A DNA stretch of 64,000 nucleotides from Phoma sp. XZ068 (Eukaryota; Ascomycota; Dothideomycetes; Pleosporales; Didymellaceae). Below, one piece after another: positions 23,168 to 35,110 of this stretch. The number at the start of each line of letters is the position of its first letter. Position 1 is the stretch's first letter. The stretch is taken from NCBI GenBank assembly GCA_004835665.1, contig RBKR01000002.1, positions 992,001-1,056,000 of the forward strand. The letters run 5' to 3'. Under the pieces are notes generated by a model. That model ran no database searches. It was given only the letters and a program-made list of their open reading frames with translations, and had not been told where the DNA came from. A program made the position numbers and the translations under genes.

Positions 23168-25320
23168 TTATTGTCTTGTTATATTACTGTTGCCCTTGAC
23201 CCATTCGCGTAGGTGCTGTGGACCAATCTTTGCCGGGTTCTTAACATTGAACACTTGGGTCATGTTGTTCCCCGGGCGAGAGTCACCGTTTGCTGTGCGA
23301 TCGCTATACTCAAGCTTAACTACCATCTCCCCATTTTCGGAGCCGAAGCTCACTCTCGTCGGTATCCAATCCATCAGTTCCTCTCCAGCCATACAGTCCA
23401 ACGCCTCCAGCCATGCTCTTTCGTCTACCCCGCTGATATTTAGACGATACAAGATTAGATTACACTTCCCCAAAAGCCAGCGCTTCATTCTCTCGGCGGT
23501 ACGAAGATCGAATTTCTCGTCGTCGCAGTTTGATGTTGAAACTCCGAAGGACGACTGTCGCGAGGAGAGGTACCGCATTTGCCTGTGCCATGCTCCAATG
23601 GATGCGGACAACGGCCCCTGGGTACGCACCAACATCAATGCTGACGGATCTGCACCAAGCCCCAAAAAAGCTCTTCCAAGCTGCACTGCAGCGTTTATAT
23701 CTACTTGGTGCAATGATTCAGGGTCAGGTAAAAGCGAAAAGGCGTATTCTTCTGGAAATTTTCGGTGCAATGTATCAATCGCGCCACAGAGCAAGACCTG
23801 GAGCAGCCAGTATCTTGTGGAGATCAACGTGTTTTGGGCAGTATGGAAGCGTATACCATACAACAGGATGTCTGCGACTGTATCATCAATAGCCACTTCA
23901 ACAACTGAAAGTGACGGTTCAATGAAGTCGGCGAAGTGACTTTGTTGGGTAAGATGCCACAGAGTCTCCGCGAGTGAGATAGCGGACGCAATAGCGACAA
24001 CATCGCCAGGTTTTCGAATGGCATGCCGAATCATCACTGTGAGGCGAGGGCATTGGATGAGATTATGCATCATAGCCCTAGCAGTCCGCTGGGTTTTGGA
24101 CAGGTGACTATTCGACAGTGCAGCAGGGTGTGTTGCAGATAGATAGATGTCCTGGTCATATGCTGATATTCGACCGGCTGTGATTGCAAGGGTGATCTGC
24201 AGAAACAATTATCATCATGACTAAACGTGTGAATGGCGTTGAAAACCCACGTCATCAATGTAAGTATTGTCGATGATGTCCCAAAGGTTTTGATCATCGG
24301 CTCCGGGTATCAAACCAGTCTTCAGAAGGTCCGTCATCCCAAGTGTGTGAATGGCATAGTGCATGGATTCCACTCCGAGTAGTACCTTCAAGTATCAGCA
24401 TGTAGGCAATGGCAACGATTGAAACACTTTACCTCCGCAGCATAATGCATTTTTGTTGCAAGGAGAAGATCGTAGGTAGGATGTTGTTGTGTTCCAAGTA
24501 CGCGGAGCTGAAGTTCTTTCAAGGCTTTGTTTTTCATCTGTAATGCCAATGCATGTTTCGAGTGCGATCTATCCTGATGGACATCAAAGCTGTGGACAAA
24601 AAACTCTGCCGCCATCGTGACTACCGCACTCGACCCAATTTGCGAAGGGATGGACGAAATCCAGTCGCCCAGAGTGAACAGATCTTGGTGCCTTGTGGAC
24701 TCTGGGCGCAGCATATCGATGAACCTGGCAATCAATCTAGTGTCAGCAGAGGTGGGTCGGTAAGATACTAGAGACATCTCCTGCTGCAAACGGAGGAGGT
24801 GCACTTGACACCTTCTTTTCTGATTAGCCTCCACTTTCTTAGATGACTTTTTGGTCTTGCATTTGATCGGTGCCAAGGTCTGAAACACTCCTCGTCCATT
24901 TGCTGCAATCATCCCACTTCTTAGATGCAAGTCGGAGGTATCCGCAACAAAACCAGTCTCAAAGTCGGGGGAAGCAACCGATGAAGACTGCGGAGTAGAT
25001 GAGTCGTCGCTAGCTTGCGTTGTACTTAGTGGGTAAGTCGTCGAGGACACGACAGATCTTCCATATCTCGTCATCTGGCTCGGGTCTTGCATAACCAGTG
25101 TAAAGCCGTGTCCGTTCGAGAAAGGGTAGTTGCATGGTCTGTTACCCTTCTGGCAACCTCCACACGACGGCTTTTGTTCATCGCACTAGCTCAAGATCAG
25201 CTCGAGTTCGAGGGTAGCCTTTGCGTCAACAATCCCATGTGCGCAGTCCGCTGCGCGCCGAGTGATGATTACCTTGACCTTGCGTTGCCTACACCCATCA
25301 CATTTACCAAGCCGTCTCAT
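23168..25320 (-). CDS. Zn(II)2Cys6 transcription factor
   Basis: Model complement(join(23168..24196,24251..24385,24433..25185,25273..25320)), 654 residues, all in phase. The 16-codon first exon (MRRLGKCDGCRQRKVK) and exon 2 (CDEQKPSCGGCQKGNRPC) rebuild a full binuclear zinc cluster, with the intron cutting it just before the third Cys. The C-terminal half is helical, of the fungal-specific TF type (SMHYAIHTLGMTD, ITLAITAGRI), with no obvious second DNA-binding part. The first exon is too short to be found by ORF length, so the start rests on the zinc motif and the ATG at 25320. Targets are unknown; neighbours are a kinase relic and a divergent peroxiredoxin-like gene 1 kb away. Confidence 0.83.
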
Positions 25321-26335
25321 CTTAAGATTCGCGTACCACAGTTCTTAGTGGTGACCTTTGCGCTCGTGCTTTTGCAAGTGGAAACGTGGCTGTTCAGTCA
25401 GTAAGCGCAACCGTTCAATGCGACAGCGAAAGCATGACTCTTACTCACCCTATTGATATTACCATCAGGTAACACGGTCTTACGGTCCGACTATGGAATG
25501 TTGATGGGGAAGGTAAGTTTTGATATTCGCCGCGAGATCCGCCCAAGCAGGCAGCAGGAAAAGTGGGACCGCTGACACGCTGTGACGACTAACAATCTTG
25601 GCCACACCACACGATCTCAAAGACAAGCAGTACAAGCTGCACATAACCTGAGCGCTCTGCCAAGATTTTCCTCCTATTGCCGTTCAAATGCAGTCGTGGA
25701 TCATTGGGTTATTCGATGTTGCCTGCATTCATGCTCGGAGCTTGCGCCGAAATCAAGGCGGGTACAAAAAGTAACAGAAACTTAGCAGTCGAAGTCATGG
25801 CAAAGGTTTTGACGAGGATTGAGAATGTCAGGGGCATCATGAGCATCGGGATGCATAAGATGTCAGTGTGGTGGACGGATTAGGCGTCTCCAAACCGTGC
25901 CACGGACGACTCCACAGGCGAATGCTGCAGCATCGTTGACCACAACCTAGCACCAGTTGATGTTACAGTCGAGACTGTAGGTACTGGTCTCTCAATTGCA
26001 CATTCAGGAACTTGCAACGAGTAGTTTTGATCATTGTGGTTGCGGTAGGATTTGTAGAGAAACCTTTGATTCAAAAGCAGGCTCTATCCCTCAGAAAATA
26101 GATGGCGCGCATGCGGCTAGTCTATAATCTTTGTCAAAGAATTACTGCAATTGCTCTAGTGTGCAGGCGCATGCGCTTGATGATGAGATCAACGCAACGG
26201 TATGCGCCAGATCGTGAGTGGGAAATACCACGGCCCAGTTCGTCGCCCCAAAAGGCAAGCGGGGTCCTCCCCACCCCCGCCCCACACGCCACTTCCGCCC
26301 CCATCATCACAAACCCTTCACATCATTTTGACGCC
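25321..26335. other. Intergenic, divergent promoter region
   Basis: Between the Zn2Cys6 gene and the peroxiredoxin-like gene. The frame of the latter is open upstream to about 26102, but that segment looks like leader sequence. No other gene is seen. Confidence 0.55.
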
Positions 26336-27135
26336 ATGACATCGGACGCGGAACAACAAGGTACCTCAGGTGCTCGAGCGCTTCCAACATCCGATGAGCT
26401 CAAGGACGTGTTCCAGGTCGAAGTCTACGACCGCGCCGGTGACAAGCAGGCGCTCGGTGACCTCGTCAAAGGGAAGCGAAGTGTGTTGATATTTACGAGA
26501 CATTTCTGTATAGTGAATCCACCACAACACCACACTTCTGGTATCTTACACGCACAGGGTGTTTAAACTGTCAAGCATATGTCCGCGCTATCAGTGATTC
26601 GATTCCGCCATTAAAGCTACCACAAGGCACTCAAAGTGGGTCCCACTGTCGCTGGCATGGTACCGTTCTAATCAGCTCTAGTTATAATCATCGGCAATGG
26701 CTCCTTTCAACCAATTGATACATACGCAAGCTCTAGCTCATGCGTATATCCCATCTATACGGATCCGACGTGTCAACTCCATAAGTTGCTGAAGTTCAAG
26801 TCAGGCCTGAAAGAGCAAGGAAATGGTGAGGAGAAGAGAGATTATATGCATGATGCCGGTAGTGCGATGAGCCGAGTTTTTGGCGGTATCAAGGGTGCTC
26901 TAGGTAATCTGCAGCATACAGCCTACATTGGACCCAAGGCCTTGAACGGTGGCGAGGTCATAATTACGGCTGGTACGTATAATTCAATCGCAATTGCACG
27001 CCTCAGAACTCTCACTAACACCGTAAAGATGGTACGTGCGAGTATATCTACCGTATGCAAAATACAGTCGACCACACGAACGTTTCTGAGTTGGCGAATC
27101 TCATAGGGGTTACATCTGGTTCAAATGCTGTATAG
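26336..27135 (+). CDS. AhpC/TSA-like thioredoxin-fold protein (PRXL2 type)
   Basis: Model join(26336..26507,26558..26635,26682..26972,27029..27135), 215 residues, in phase throughout. The fold starts with a VEVYD strand; KRSVLIFTRHF then leads over intron 1 into FWCLNCQAYV, giving the WC-x2-C site of the peroxiredoxin-like 2/AAED1 group. After intron 2 come IIIGNGSF and IYTDPTCQLHKLL, and the last exon has the family ending DGTCEYIYRMQNTVDHT. The likely role is thiol-dependent redox or peroxide handling in the cytosol. The start at 26336 matches the usual family length; an upstream ATG at 26102 would add a low-complexity basic/Pro segment. Confidence 0.85.
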
Positions 27136-28265
27136 GAGTCAAAGTACCCAGCGGATCGTACAGGAGAACTGTACCGCCTACTCATGTTGTCCAATCACTT
27201 GCCAATCAGCTTGAATCTATCCCAAGTTTTCATTTTGAATTTTTGTTTGTCTATTCTTCCTCCACTAAACGTTGTACCGCTCCCACCTGCTCGAAAAGGC
27301 ATTGTCAGCAAACATCCGACATCGCAGCAGTATTAGTTTCCCTTCGAGATATAGAATGAAAGTATTATATACGAAAATACTATCCGCATATACCCATATG
27401 CCGAGACTTACGTCCTAACAGCTACAAGGCGGTGGGATGGGTAGTCTCGAATCAGACTACTTTTCCTTTTCGGTACAAGCCCCGACACTCTCTAGCGATT
27501 CGAGTGAACTCTAGAGAAAAAGGTATCTATGCGCTCTGCATGACATCTCAGTCATCTTTCGTGCACCATAGTGTGGATGTTGATTGCTTCTCGCCATTGT
27601 AATGCGCGTTCGGCCGCGGGATCGAGGCTCTGAGCTGTCGCTCACTAATTACACCAAGAAACTCGAATTCCGGCCGTCCATTAAGCGTTTCGTTACAAAA
27701 CGGTCTTTCAAAGCTGGTAATGTCTGTTTGTCCTTGCGATGTGCAAAACCTTGTCCCTTGGTCATTGAACATCTATCTATTGAACATCCGGCTAGTCCAG
27801 TCGAGGCTCTCTTGGGGCTCCAGAGTCAGGCGGCGCTCGTCAGAATTGTGTTCACAAAAGGTAGCCAGCGGTTGCCCTCAGCAGTACTGTAGCTTCTTGA
27901 AAGCTTCCATCATTGAGCCCTTGGATCAGCTCGAGATTGCGGTGAACGCGATGATGGTAACCGTGATATCAAAGACTTGGAAGACAGCACTTGGTGATGT
28001 CAAAGTGCGGGTGGAATCAACGCGAGACATCATCAACTTGACAATGAGATGATAAAGTTGACATGATTTCTATCATATGATCAAGTAGCGTGGAAAATAC
28101 TGCAAAGGATTACATGACAAGCCAAACGAAAACCAAGCCCCAAACCCCACCCCCGGCAACGAACAAACAAATACACCAACAAAGTGCGTGCCATAAATTC
28201 CGCTTACGCTTGCGAGATCGTCCTAATCGTTATGCTGTTAGTCAATCCCCACGTTCCTAATACAT
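27136..28265. other. Intergenic, no gene seen
   Basis: Convergent 3' region between two genes. Several open frames of 60-110 codons have no family signature. Confidence 0.55.
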
Positions 28266-28838
28266 CTAAAGCAGTGCCTTGGTCATGGCAGGCAGCTTTT
28301 CCGTGGGTTTTGTTGTTAATTTTGAAGTTTGGATCCCAAGTATAGTTGCTGTAGCTGCCCAATTGGCGAAGTTGAACGCGGTAAAGACAGTATTGGCCTT
28401 GGCAACTGAGCATGTGGTTGTTTGGCAGTACTGAGACTTTGTCACAAAGACAGCAAGAGAGATGAGCGCCGCCATATTGACAAAGGCGGCAATCCAGTCG
28501 ACTGCGAACGTGGCATAGAGTTTGTGTGCTATGCACTGTCAACCTTGTCCTAGTGACGAGGTTTTATACATACCTTTCCTCGCCAAGATGCCTGCATTAG
28601 AAGCAGACAGTACACTTGCAGCAGATACGCAGGCAGCAACAAGGGAGATTGCTACGCTGCTCGTGACATGCTGATGAGTATCTTGAGCTAAATTGTGGAC
28701 CACTATCTCAAAGTTCAGTGCTACGGGTAAACATGGGAAGAAGCTCGTTGGCTTACGATAGCTTGCGAGTACAAGGTTGACTACTGTGAAGATTCCCTGC
28801 GAAAGGCGCAGAGACCGAACCGCCTCGTCTCGCGGCAT
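28266..28838 (-). CDS. Small four-helix membrane protein, MARVEL-like
   Basis: Model complement(join(28266..28528,28574..28720,28757..28838)), 163 residues. Four hydrophobic helices can be read: GIFTVVNLVLASYPL, SVAISLVAACVSAASVL, YATFAVDWIAAFVNMAALISLAVFV and NFANWAATATILGI. This four-pass layout, with Arg-rich N-terminus and an Asp-Trp in helix 3, resembles fungal MARVEL-domain proteins, which organise membrane domains. The last acceptor is CATAG (exon from 28528); a nearer AG would put the third exon in a wrong frame. The family assignment is tentative, but the helices and splice phase support a real gene. Confidence 0.65.
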
Positions 28839-30867
28839 CACGAAATTTGATCGTTAAAGCTGAGAAAGTGGCTGTTCGGCGCGCTAGGAAAAAATGATTA
28901 TAAAGAAGTCTGAGTGGCTCCGAAATACGCCGGTAAAGAGAACACAAGTAGAGTTTGATATTTAGCATTTTGAGGGCGTTGTGGCATGCATTATATAGCT
29001 TTTCCGTATTCCGACACAAAAATGTTTCGCCATAACAGGTTGGCGTGCGGAATATGCGGACAACGATTATGCGATCTGGGAACCAGCTAGACACGGCTCA
29101 TGGTGTATTTCACCGAGACAGCGAGGACCGAATTTGACCGAGTATATTACCCGAGCGCGGAGTCTTGCCTAAACTTGACTAGATGTAGCCATTTTGATAC
29201 ATGAGTAAGTTTTACATACGGTAGTCCGAAGTATATCCAAGCCCCTCTTCTGTTTTCAGCAGCGACCGCGCATTTGTACGGGCCGTTACCGGCATTTCGT
29301 TTATGCTAAGCTTTTTTTCCCCAACCAAGCTTTTGATCTGTGAAGCTTCTTCCGACAGTTCAAATAGTGTACCAACGAGAAAAGCTGCAATAGATTGAAG
29401 CTCTTAATGGGCAAATGTATCGCAAAGGTACGTGCTGTGTAGTTTTAGTTCTCAAGCCGGTGACAAATTGTCTGAACTTTGTCCGGAGATACCGCTCACA
29501 CGCGTTTACGGCCTCACATCGGTCCCTGGTCTTATGAGCTGTCTTACCAGAAGGAGAAAGAATATGCGCTTCGAAATTTGGAGACTGAAGCATTAGCAGA
29601 CCAAACTGTTTGGGGGCATTAATATGTCTACGCATAGGCTAGCAGTGCTTCGTAACCTGAGACATTCGTAGTCAATCTGACCGACATGATTCCATCATGA
29701 AGCGCGCACGTAGCACAAAGAGGCCTGTTTATACCTGTATAGATACTTGATTATCGGAGCTGATTGATTCTTGATGTCATTGTTGAAAGGTATTCATGGT
29801 GATTCGGAGGCATAACATACGATGTACAGACTCCCATAAGCTCGACCTTCAAGGACTCGAATCATTGCTACATTGCTTGGTGGTAGCTTGCAGAATTTGC
29901 TGCAAGTTAGTTTCTCCTTACGATGGCTGGATCTAGCGGTACCGCCGGCTTTGCGATAGTATGAGCTGTGCCGAAGACCCAAGCCTAGAGCACTTTGTCA
30001 GGTGCATAATGCATCAACGCTTGAAGGCGGGTAAGAAGCCAGGGTCACGCCCTTGAGCGATTTTGTGGATACTTCCAGTGAAACTACGCATGTGGGTTCG
30101 AAGGTCTTGAGTTACGCCGCAACTAGGCTGAGTGGGCAAACAAATTATTGGCTTAGTACACTAGGTTCGATCGATAAAAGGTCATATCGCAAGATTGGAC
30201 GTGCGAATAAAAGATAACAGAACAAAAACGGCGAAAGACAAAGAGTTTGCTCATCAACTTTGATACTGTGGATGCCTGCCTAGTTCTTGCACATAGACAG
30301 ACTGAAAGCTACGATCTTACTTCAACGTATAGTCTGAGTTACTCATAACGGAGATATCTCTATCGATTCCACTTTGTGACAGAGGTGCTCGCCAATGCAT
30401 TCCCTGGACCTCTAAACTCTCGGCTCCCAGCATGCGGCACTCTTTTAAGGTAGAACCTGAGACGAGGTCATTCAGATAATGTCGGCTTCGGCTGTTTGCC
30501 AATATCAAAATATGAGACTCGTTTCAGCCTAGTAACTTAGACATGGCTATCAAAACAATATGGGCTCCTTTCCTCATCCAGCATAGACGAGACTAACTTG
30601 CCGTACTTCACTCCCTCTCAGAGAGTGCAAAGGACGCATTTACAAGCTACCATCTCGGACAAATGGCCATTTTAGAGTAAACTCGGTCCTACTGTAATTG
30701 TGCAGGGTCTGACCCAAACGTGAATGAGAGATGCTTGACTCAAGTCCCGTCAAGATCTGTATAAATAAGACTCTTTCACCAACGTTATTGTCCACAGCAC
30801 CATTGCTATCCATTCACTTCTCAAAAACCTCCACTTCCAAACACCGGTCTCAATCCAATCATTCAAA
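28839..30867. other. 2 kb gene-free stretch
   Basis: No open frame with a recognisable motif on either strand. It ends in the promoter of the small secreted peptide gene, with a TATAAATA at 30760-30767. Confidence 0.55.
30760..30767 (+). promoter_or_regulatory. TATA box of the secreted peptide gene
   Basis: TATAAATA 101 bases before the ATG at 30868, with CT-rich and CA-rich leader sequence between, as in strongly expressed fungal genes. Confidence 0.5.
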
Positions 30868-31526
30868 ATGCAGCTTAGCATCATTACTCTCCTCCTTTCT
30901 GCTGTAGTTGCGGTGTCTGCCGCTCCAGCACCAGTGACCGATGCTGGAAATCTTGGACCTAATGCGCTCGCCAAGCGCACCTGTGGTACCTTGAAGGGCA
31001 CCAAGCTCAAGATCTGCCAGGATGCCTGCAAGGCCGCTTGTGTGAGTATTTTTAAGTACTCAGACTGAATGAAAGAAGCTAACCGCATATTGTGCAGACT
31101 GCTGCTACGCTTGGTGTTGCCAGGGCGGCTTGTAAGGCGGCATGCGATGCTGGTGTACGTATAGGATCTCACTGCTCGTTTTCGAAGGATGAAAGATCAC
31201 CTGACATGTTCACAATTTTAGCCTCTCAAGGTCCGCACGATTGAGGTGGAGGTTGAAGAGGAGGCGGCCGACCTCAAGGAAGATGAAGAGCTCGCTACTC
31301 GTGGCGTTGGAAAGAAAATTTGCGATGCCGCTGTAAGTTGAACCACAACCGTCTAAAATTGAACAGACTTGCTGATTATGTTTGTTGTAAAGTGTGATGT
31401 CACTTGCAACTCCACGGTTCTTGCCCTTGAACAGCTCAAGTGTCTCAAAGTCTGCGTAAGGAGACCCCAAAATCTGCAACGAAATCCTCTAGAAGCTAAA
31501 CATTCCTACAGAAGGCCAAGTGCTAG
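30868..31526 (+). CDS. Secreted cysteine-rich peptide with duplicated C-x3-C-x3-C module
   Basis: Model join(30868..31041,31098..31154,31222..31332,31393..31455,31512..31526), 139 residues. The signal peptide is about residues 1-19, then a short pro-segment ends in LAKR (residues 34-37), a Kex2-type site. The mature part holds two modules with the same cysteine spacing: Cys50-54-58-70-74 and Cys111-115-119-131-135, an exact offset of 61. There is one extra Cys in each (39 and 139). The second module follows an acidic linker and ATR-Gly, which could be another cleavage point. Intron positions in the two modules also nearly match. C-x3-C pairs on helices suggest helical-hairpin peptides. It could be an antimicrobial or an effector; no known family was recognised. 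Confidence 0.82.
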
Positions 31527-31894
31527 GTTTAAATACCGATCAAGCACTCCCTTGGCGAGTTGGCTTTAGGATTGGCGAGGTAGTTAGGAGTTGAAATTAC
31601 TTCGAGTGGAGAACAGCTTTATGAATGATGGAGCTAGATCACCTTGAGGTCACACTGTCTTTACCGATATATATTACCTGAATCTTGGAATTTCAAGATA
31701 CCTCTCAGCTTCTCATTCCCATTTCAATTTTTCCCCTCCTTCCATTATTTGAGCAAATGGTGTGAATGACAAGTGAAGCCAAAAATAAAAGTTGGACCTG
31801 ATTTTGAAATCTAGAGTGGAGAGTGTATATTAGAAAGCGAGAAGGCTATTCTAGTTCTTACTTCAGAGTTCCTCTTGCACTATGTCAGAAGAAG
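31527..31894. other. Intergenic, 3' flanks
   Basis: Convergent ends of the secreted peptide gene and cyanide hydratase. Nothing else is seen. Confidence 0.6.
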
Positions 31895-33091
31895 TTACAA
31901 GTCCTTCGAGCCCTGAGCCTTCAATCCGGAGATGACAGCTCCATTCTTGTGCTGGGACTCTTCACTGTCGAGAGGCACGTTTAAGCCCAAACGTTCACGA
32001 GTAGAGTATGTCGAAATACCTCCCTGGGGATCGGCCTCAGTTACGAGCTCCTTGCGGCGAGTGTCGACCAGTAGGCGAATGAGATCGGGGCGCATGTAGT
32101 GGCCAGAGAAGTCAGCCAGAGCTTTGGTGAGATGGCACTCGTTGAGGTCGATCTAGCGACTGTCAGTGAGGAATGGCTTATTCAGATTCAGGAGCTTACG
32201 TCAACAAAAAGAAGACCATCAAAGTCCTTGTCAGGCTTAGCGAAAAGAGTACCATCTGGCTTGTAGATGCGAGCGTGGCCGTTGTAAGTCGATGGGTCAG
32301 TTTCCGGCTCAACACCCTCCGGCGTGGTCTTTCTCAAACCCTCCTTGCTGAGCCTCTGGAAAGGAGCCAGAGTCCAAGTACCGGTCTCGATAGCATAGGC
32401 CGGGGTAACCAGGTCGGAAGCCGGGTCAGCAACGTTAGTGGCTGGATCGGGATACTTAAGGGTTTCCTTGCCGGGATAAACCGGCCAGGCTGCGATGTGG
32501 ATCTGCTCGCCCTCTGAGACGTTAAGGGCTTTCAGGAAAGGATTCATGTTCTCCCAGCAGTTCAGTTGGCCAAGGCGACCAAGCTCAGTCTGGGTGACAG
32601 ACTTGAAGGTGTCGCCAGCGCCATCACCGTAGACAAGCTTCTCGACATGAGTTGGCTTGATCTTGCGACGGTGGTTAATGACTTCACCAGTGGGGTCAAT
32701 CAAGGTCTGGGTAAGGTAGAGAGTGGCGTGGTCAATTTCGGAGAAACCAAGTGAGACATAACTGCGAGGTTGTCAGAATTGCAGGTGAATCTGCCGGTGG
32801 TGCTTACATTTGGTTGTCACGAGCAGCGCGACGAATGCGTTTGAACTCCTCAGAGTCGATGGGGAGAGAGTTCTCGCGGTACTTCTTCAACATGGGAAGA
32901 GACTGTTGGTAGTTGACCTTCCACATCCAGTAAGGGTATCCTGGAATCCACACTTCAGGGAAGGCGATGAGTTTGCATCCAGCCTCACCAGCCTCGTTGA
33001 TGAAGGCAATAGTCTTCTGAACACCAGCTTCGAGGTCAAACCAGCAGGGCTCGGAGGTCACTGCGGCGGCCTTGTACTTGGTCAGAGGCAT
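31895..33091 (-). CDS. Cyanide hydratase (nitrilase superfamily)
   Basis: Model complement(join(31895..32152,32200..32761,32808..33091)), 367 residues, matching the usual length of about 360. The catalytic Glu46 lies in FPEVWIPGYP, the Lys in NHRRKIKPTHVE (128/130) and the nucleophile Cys163 in GQLNCWENMNP. The whole chain follows the fungal cyanide hydratase pattern closely (YVSLGFSEIDHATLY, RIYKPDG, ETGTWTLAPFQRLS, YMRPDLIRLLVDTRRKELV). The enzyme adds water to HCN to give formamide, which protects fungi on cyanogenic plants. A TATA-like TTTTATAG lies about 100 bp upstream. No formamidase gene is seen in the window. Confidence 0.95.
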
Positions 33092-34309
33092 TTTGAGGAA
33101 TGTGTTGATTTGAAACTTTCTGAAGAAGAGTCTTGGATTGAATGTTTGATGTTGTCGTTGCTGTCAGGCCTTTGGTCGTTGGATTCAATGGTTTTATAGG
33201 ATATTAGAGATTTCGAAGGCCGCAACTTCCGATAGTATTACGAAACATCACCGATGGCTCCCTGGCTAAATTACCATATCACTAACTATGCTGCATGCTC
33301 TGTCCCTGTGCAGTGCTATGTCCTGTGTCTCCTGATGTCCTGATTTTGTCGACCTCCGGATGCAGTGTTACCGTTTACACAAAGCGCAGGGAAGCTCAGC
33401 GAATATGTGGGACTCGCATGCTCCGCATCCTGCTATGTGCTTAATCAGATCTGCAGACACGTCGAGTACAGGTCAACGGCATGAGGCCGATACTGCTGCG
33501 GCCGATGCCGTTTATGTCGTGACTGCGGCAGGATATCGGCATCCTTCGGCATCCCGGCGATATCTGCGACAGTGCGAGCGTTGCGCGAGCGTTGCGCGAG
33601 CATCAAGCGGACTCTAGAACAATTGAAATTTATAATAACTTCTTTGACAGCTCCAGGACGCGTGATGCGTGTTGAGACGTTGGTCCATATTTTGTTTGAC
33701 AGAGAAAACGAAGTTTTGAAGTGGACCCTCACACTGGATCAATCGCGAAATCCTGAGACCTCCTCAAACTAACATTAGTGTTGCACCACATTCATTCTGC
33801 ATGTCAATGCAGCTCGATATGCCAATAAGCATGCCAATAAGCGGGGATTTAGGCATAATCAAGACATGCAGATTGATTTGAAAGCGCGAGCCTATAATCC
33901 ATTCTCTGAAGTGACTACCGGCTAATCCGAAAAGTCGACATCATGCATTGAAGCTACACGCTTCAATGCTAAGCGCTCAACCAGATAATACAAGTCAAAC
34001 TCTGTGCCTCGTATGATGCTCGGGCAGATGCCTATGATAAGAGCATCTTGCCTACATGTCGTGCAAGCAATAATGGTCTAATCGAGATGACGAAAACGCG
34101 AGATGACGAATACGAGAAATGACAGATTTTTGATTGGGGAGAATTTGATGCGATGAAGAATACTTGAATTGTAATATCACTGTTTGTGGAAGTGTAGTGT
34201 GTCTAGGACTGAAATTAGCCGTGTTTACAGCATTTTCCCTAAACCTCTAGGTAATATCACGTGCAATCCTAAACGCTATTGGGCTACTGTACCTCCTCGC
34301 GTCCAAGCA
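33092..34309. other. Intergenic, no gene seen
   Basis: Promoter of cyanide hydratase and 3' flank of the DUF3237 gene. Minor tandem repeats occur (GTTGCGCGAGC twice near 33580, ATGCCAATAAGC twice near 33818). No coding feature is seen. Confidence 0.55.
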
Positions 34310-34890
34310 TCATGGCGCGTTCGCCTGCCACATGTCAATCACCACACCCTCGGTTCCATTCCTCGTCAGCACCCCAACGGCAACAACATCGTTCAACCAA
34401 TCATACGTCCCGTTTGTCGCCGTCTCAAATCTTCCTCTCAGCAGCGTACGCCCGTCAGCTTGCGTGGGCCCCTCAGTCTGGACGTAAATCCACGCTCCGT
34501 CGTCGGTTTGGATGTTGTAGCGTGCATCGGGGCGGATCTTGCCGTCTTTGTCTGTGAGACGCCAGTCGGCGCCGAGGTTGAGAACTTTGCCTGCAGCGGG
34601 TAAGATGGAGGTACATATTATGATCGACAGCCCAAGACATGACTGTGATGGGCAGTGTGCTTGTGTAGATGACAAATCATACCGGATAGTCGAGGTCCTT
34701 TGAAAGTACCTCCTACAATTGGAATCACAATGCGTTCCTCTCCGTTGGGCACGGGCCCAATTGAGAAGCGTTCACCAAGCTGCACTTCCATATGGTACAG
34801 CAAGGTCATTGTAGGTGGTTTGGGGTCGCTTGCAGCCATGACGTAAGATGCAAATGCTATCAGGACTGTCAGGGGTGGAAAGAAGTGCAT
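34310..34890 (-). CDS. Secreted DUF3237-family protein
   Basis: Model complement(join(34310..34590,34683..34890)), 162 residues. It starts with a signal peptide (about residues 1-19). The family pattern follows: LLYHMEVQLG early, then IPIVGGTFKGPRLSG, GADW just after the intron, ARYNIQTDDGAWIYVQTEG, and RGRFETA with YDWLNDVVAVGVLTRN at the end. DUF3237 (UPF0311) is a small beta-barrel family of unknown role. The gene ends 0.2 kb after the stop of the carboxylesterase read in the same direction, so the two may be co-regulated in secretion or detoxification. The function is not known. Confidence 0.8.
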
Positions 34891-35110
34891 TCTAGAGGTT
34901 GCAAGGCGGATGCATTGAAGTCAGGATGCTAGCGCAGCCGCTAGATATACGGCTATCTGCATGGTACCGAACTCTGATGCCGTTGTTTTCAGATTGTTGT
35001 GCGGGTACCACTATCCAGGAACGACGGCAGTTGAACTCTCGGTACATCCATGCCTGCCCCACCACTACCCCGCACTCCGAATATCGCAACGGCCAAACTG
35101 TGTCCCTGAT

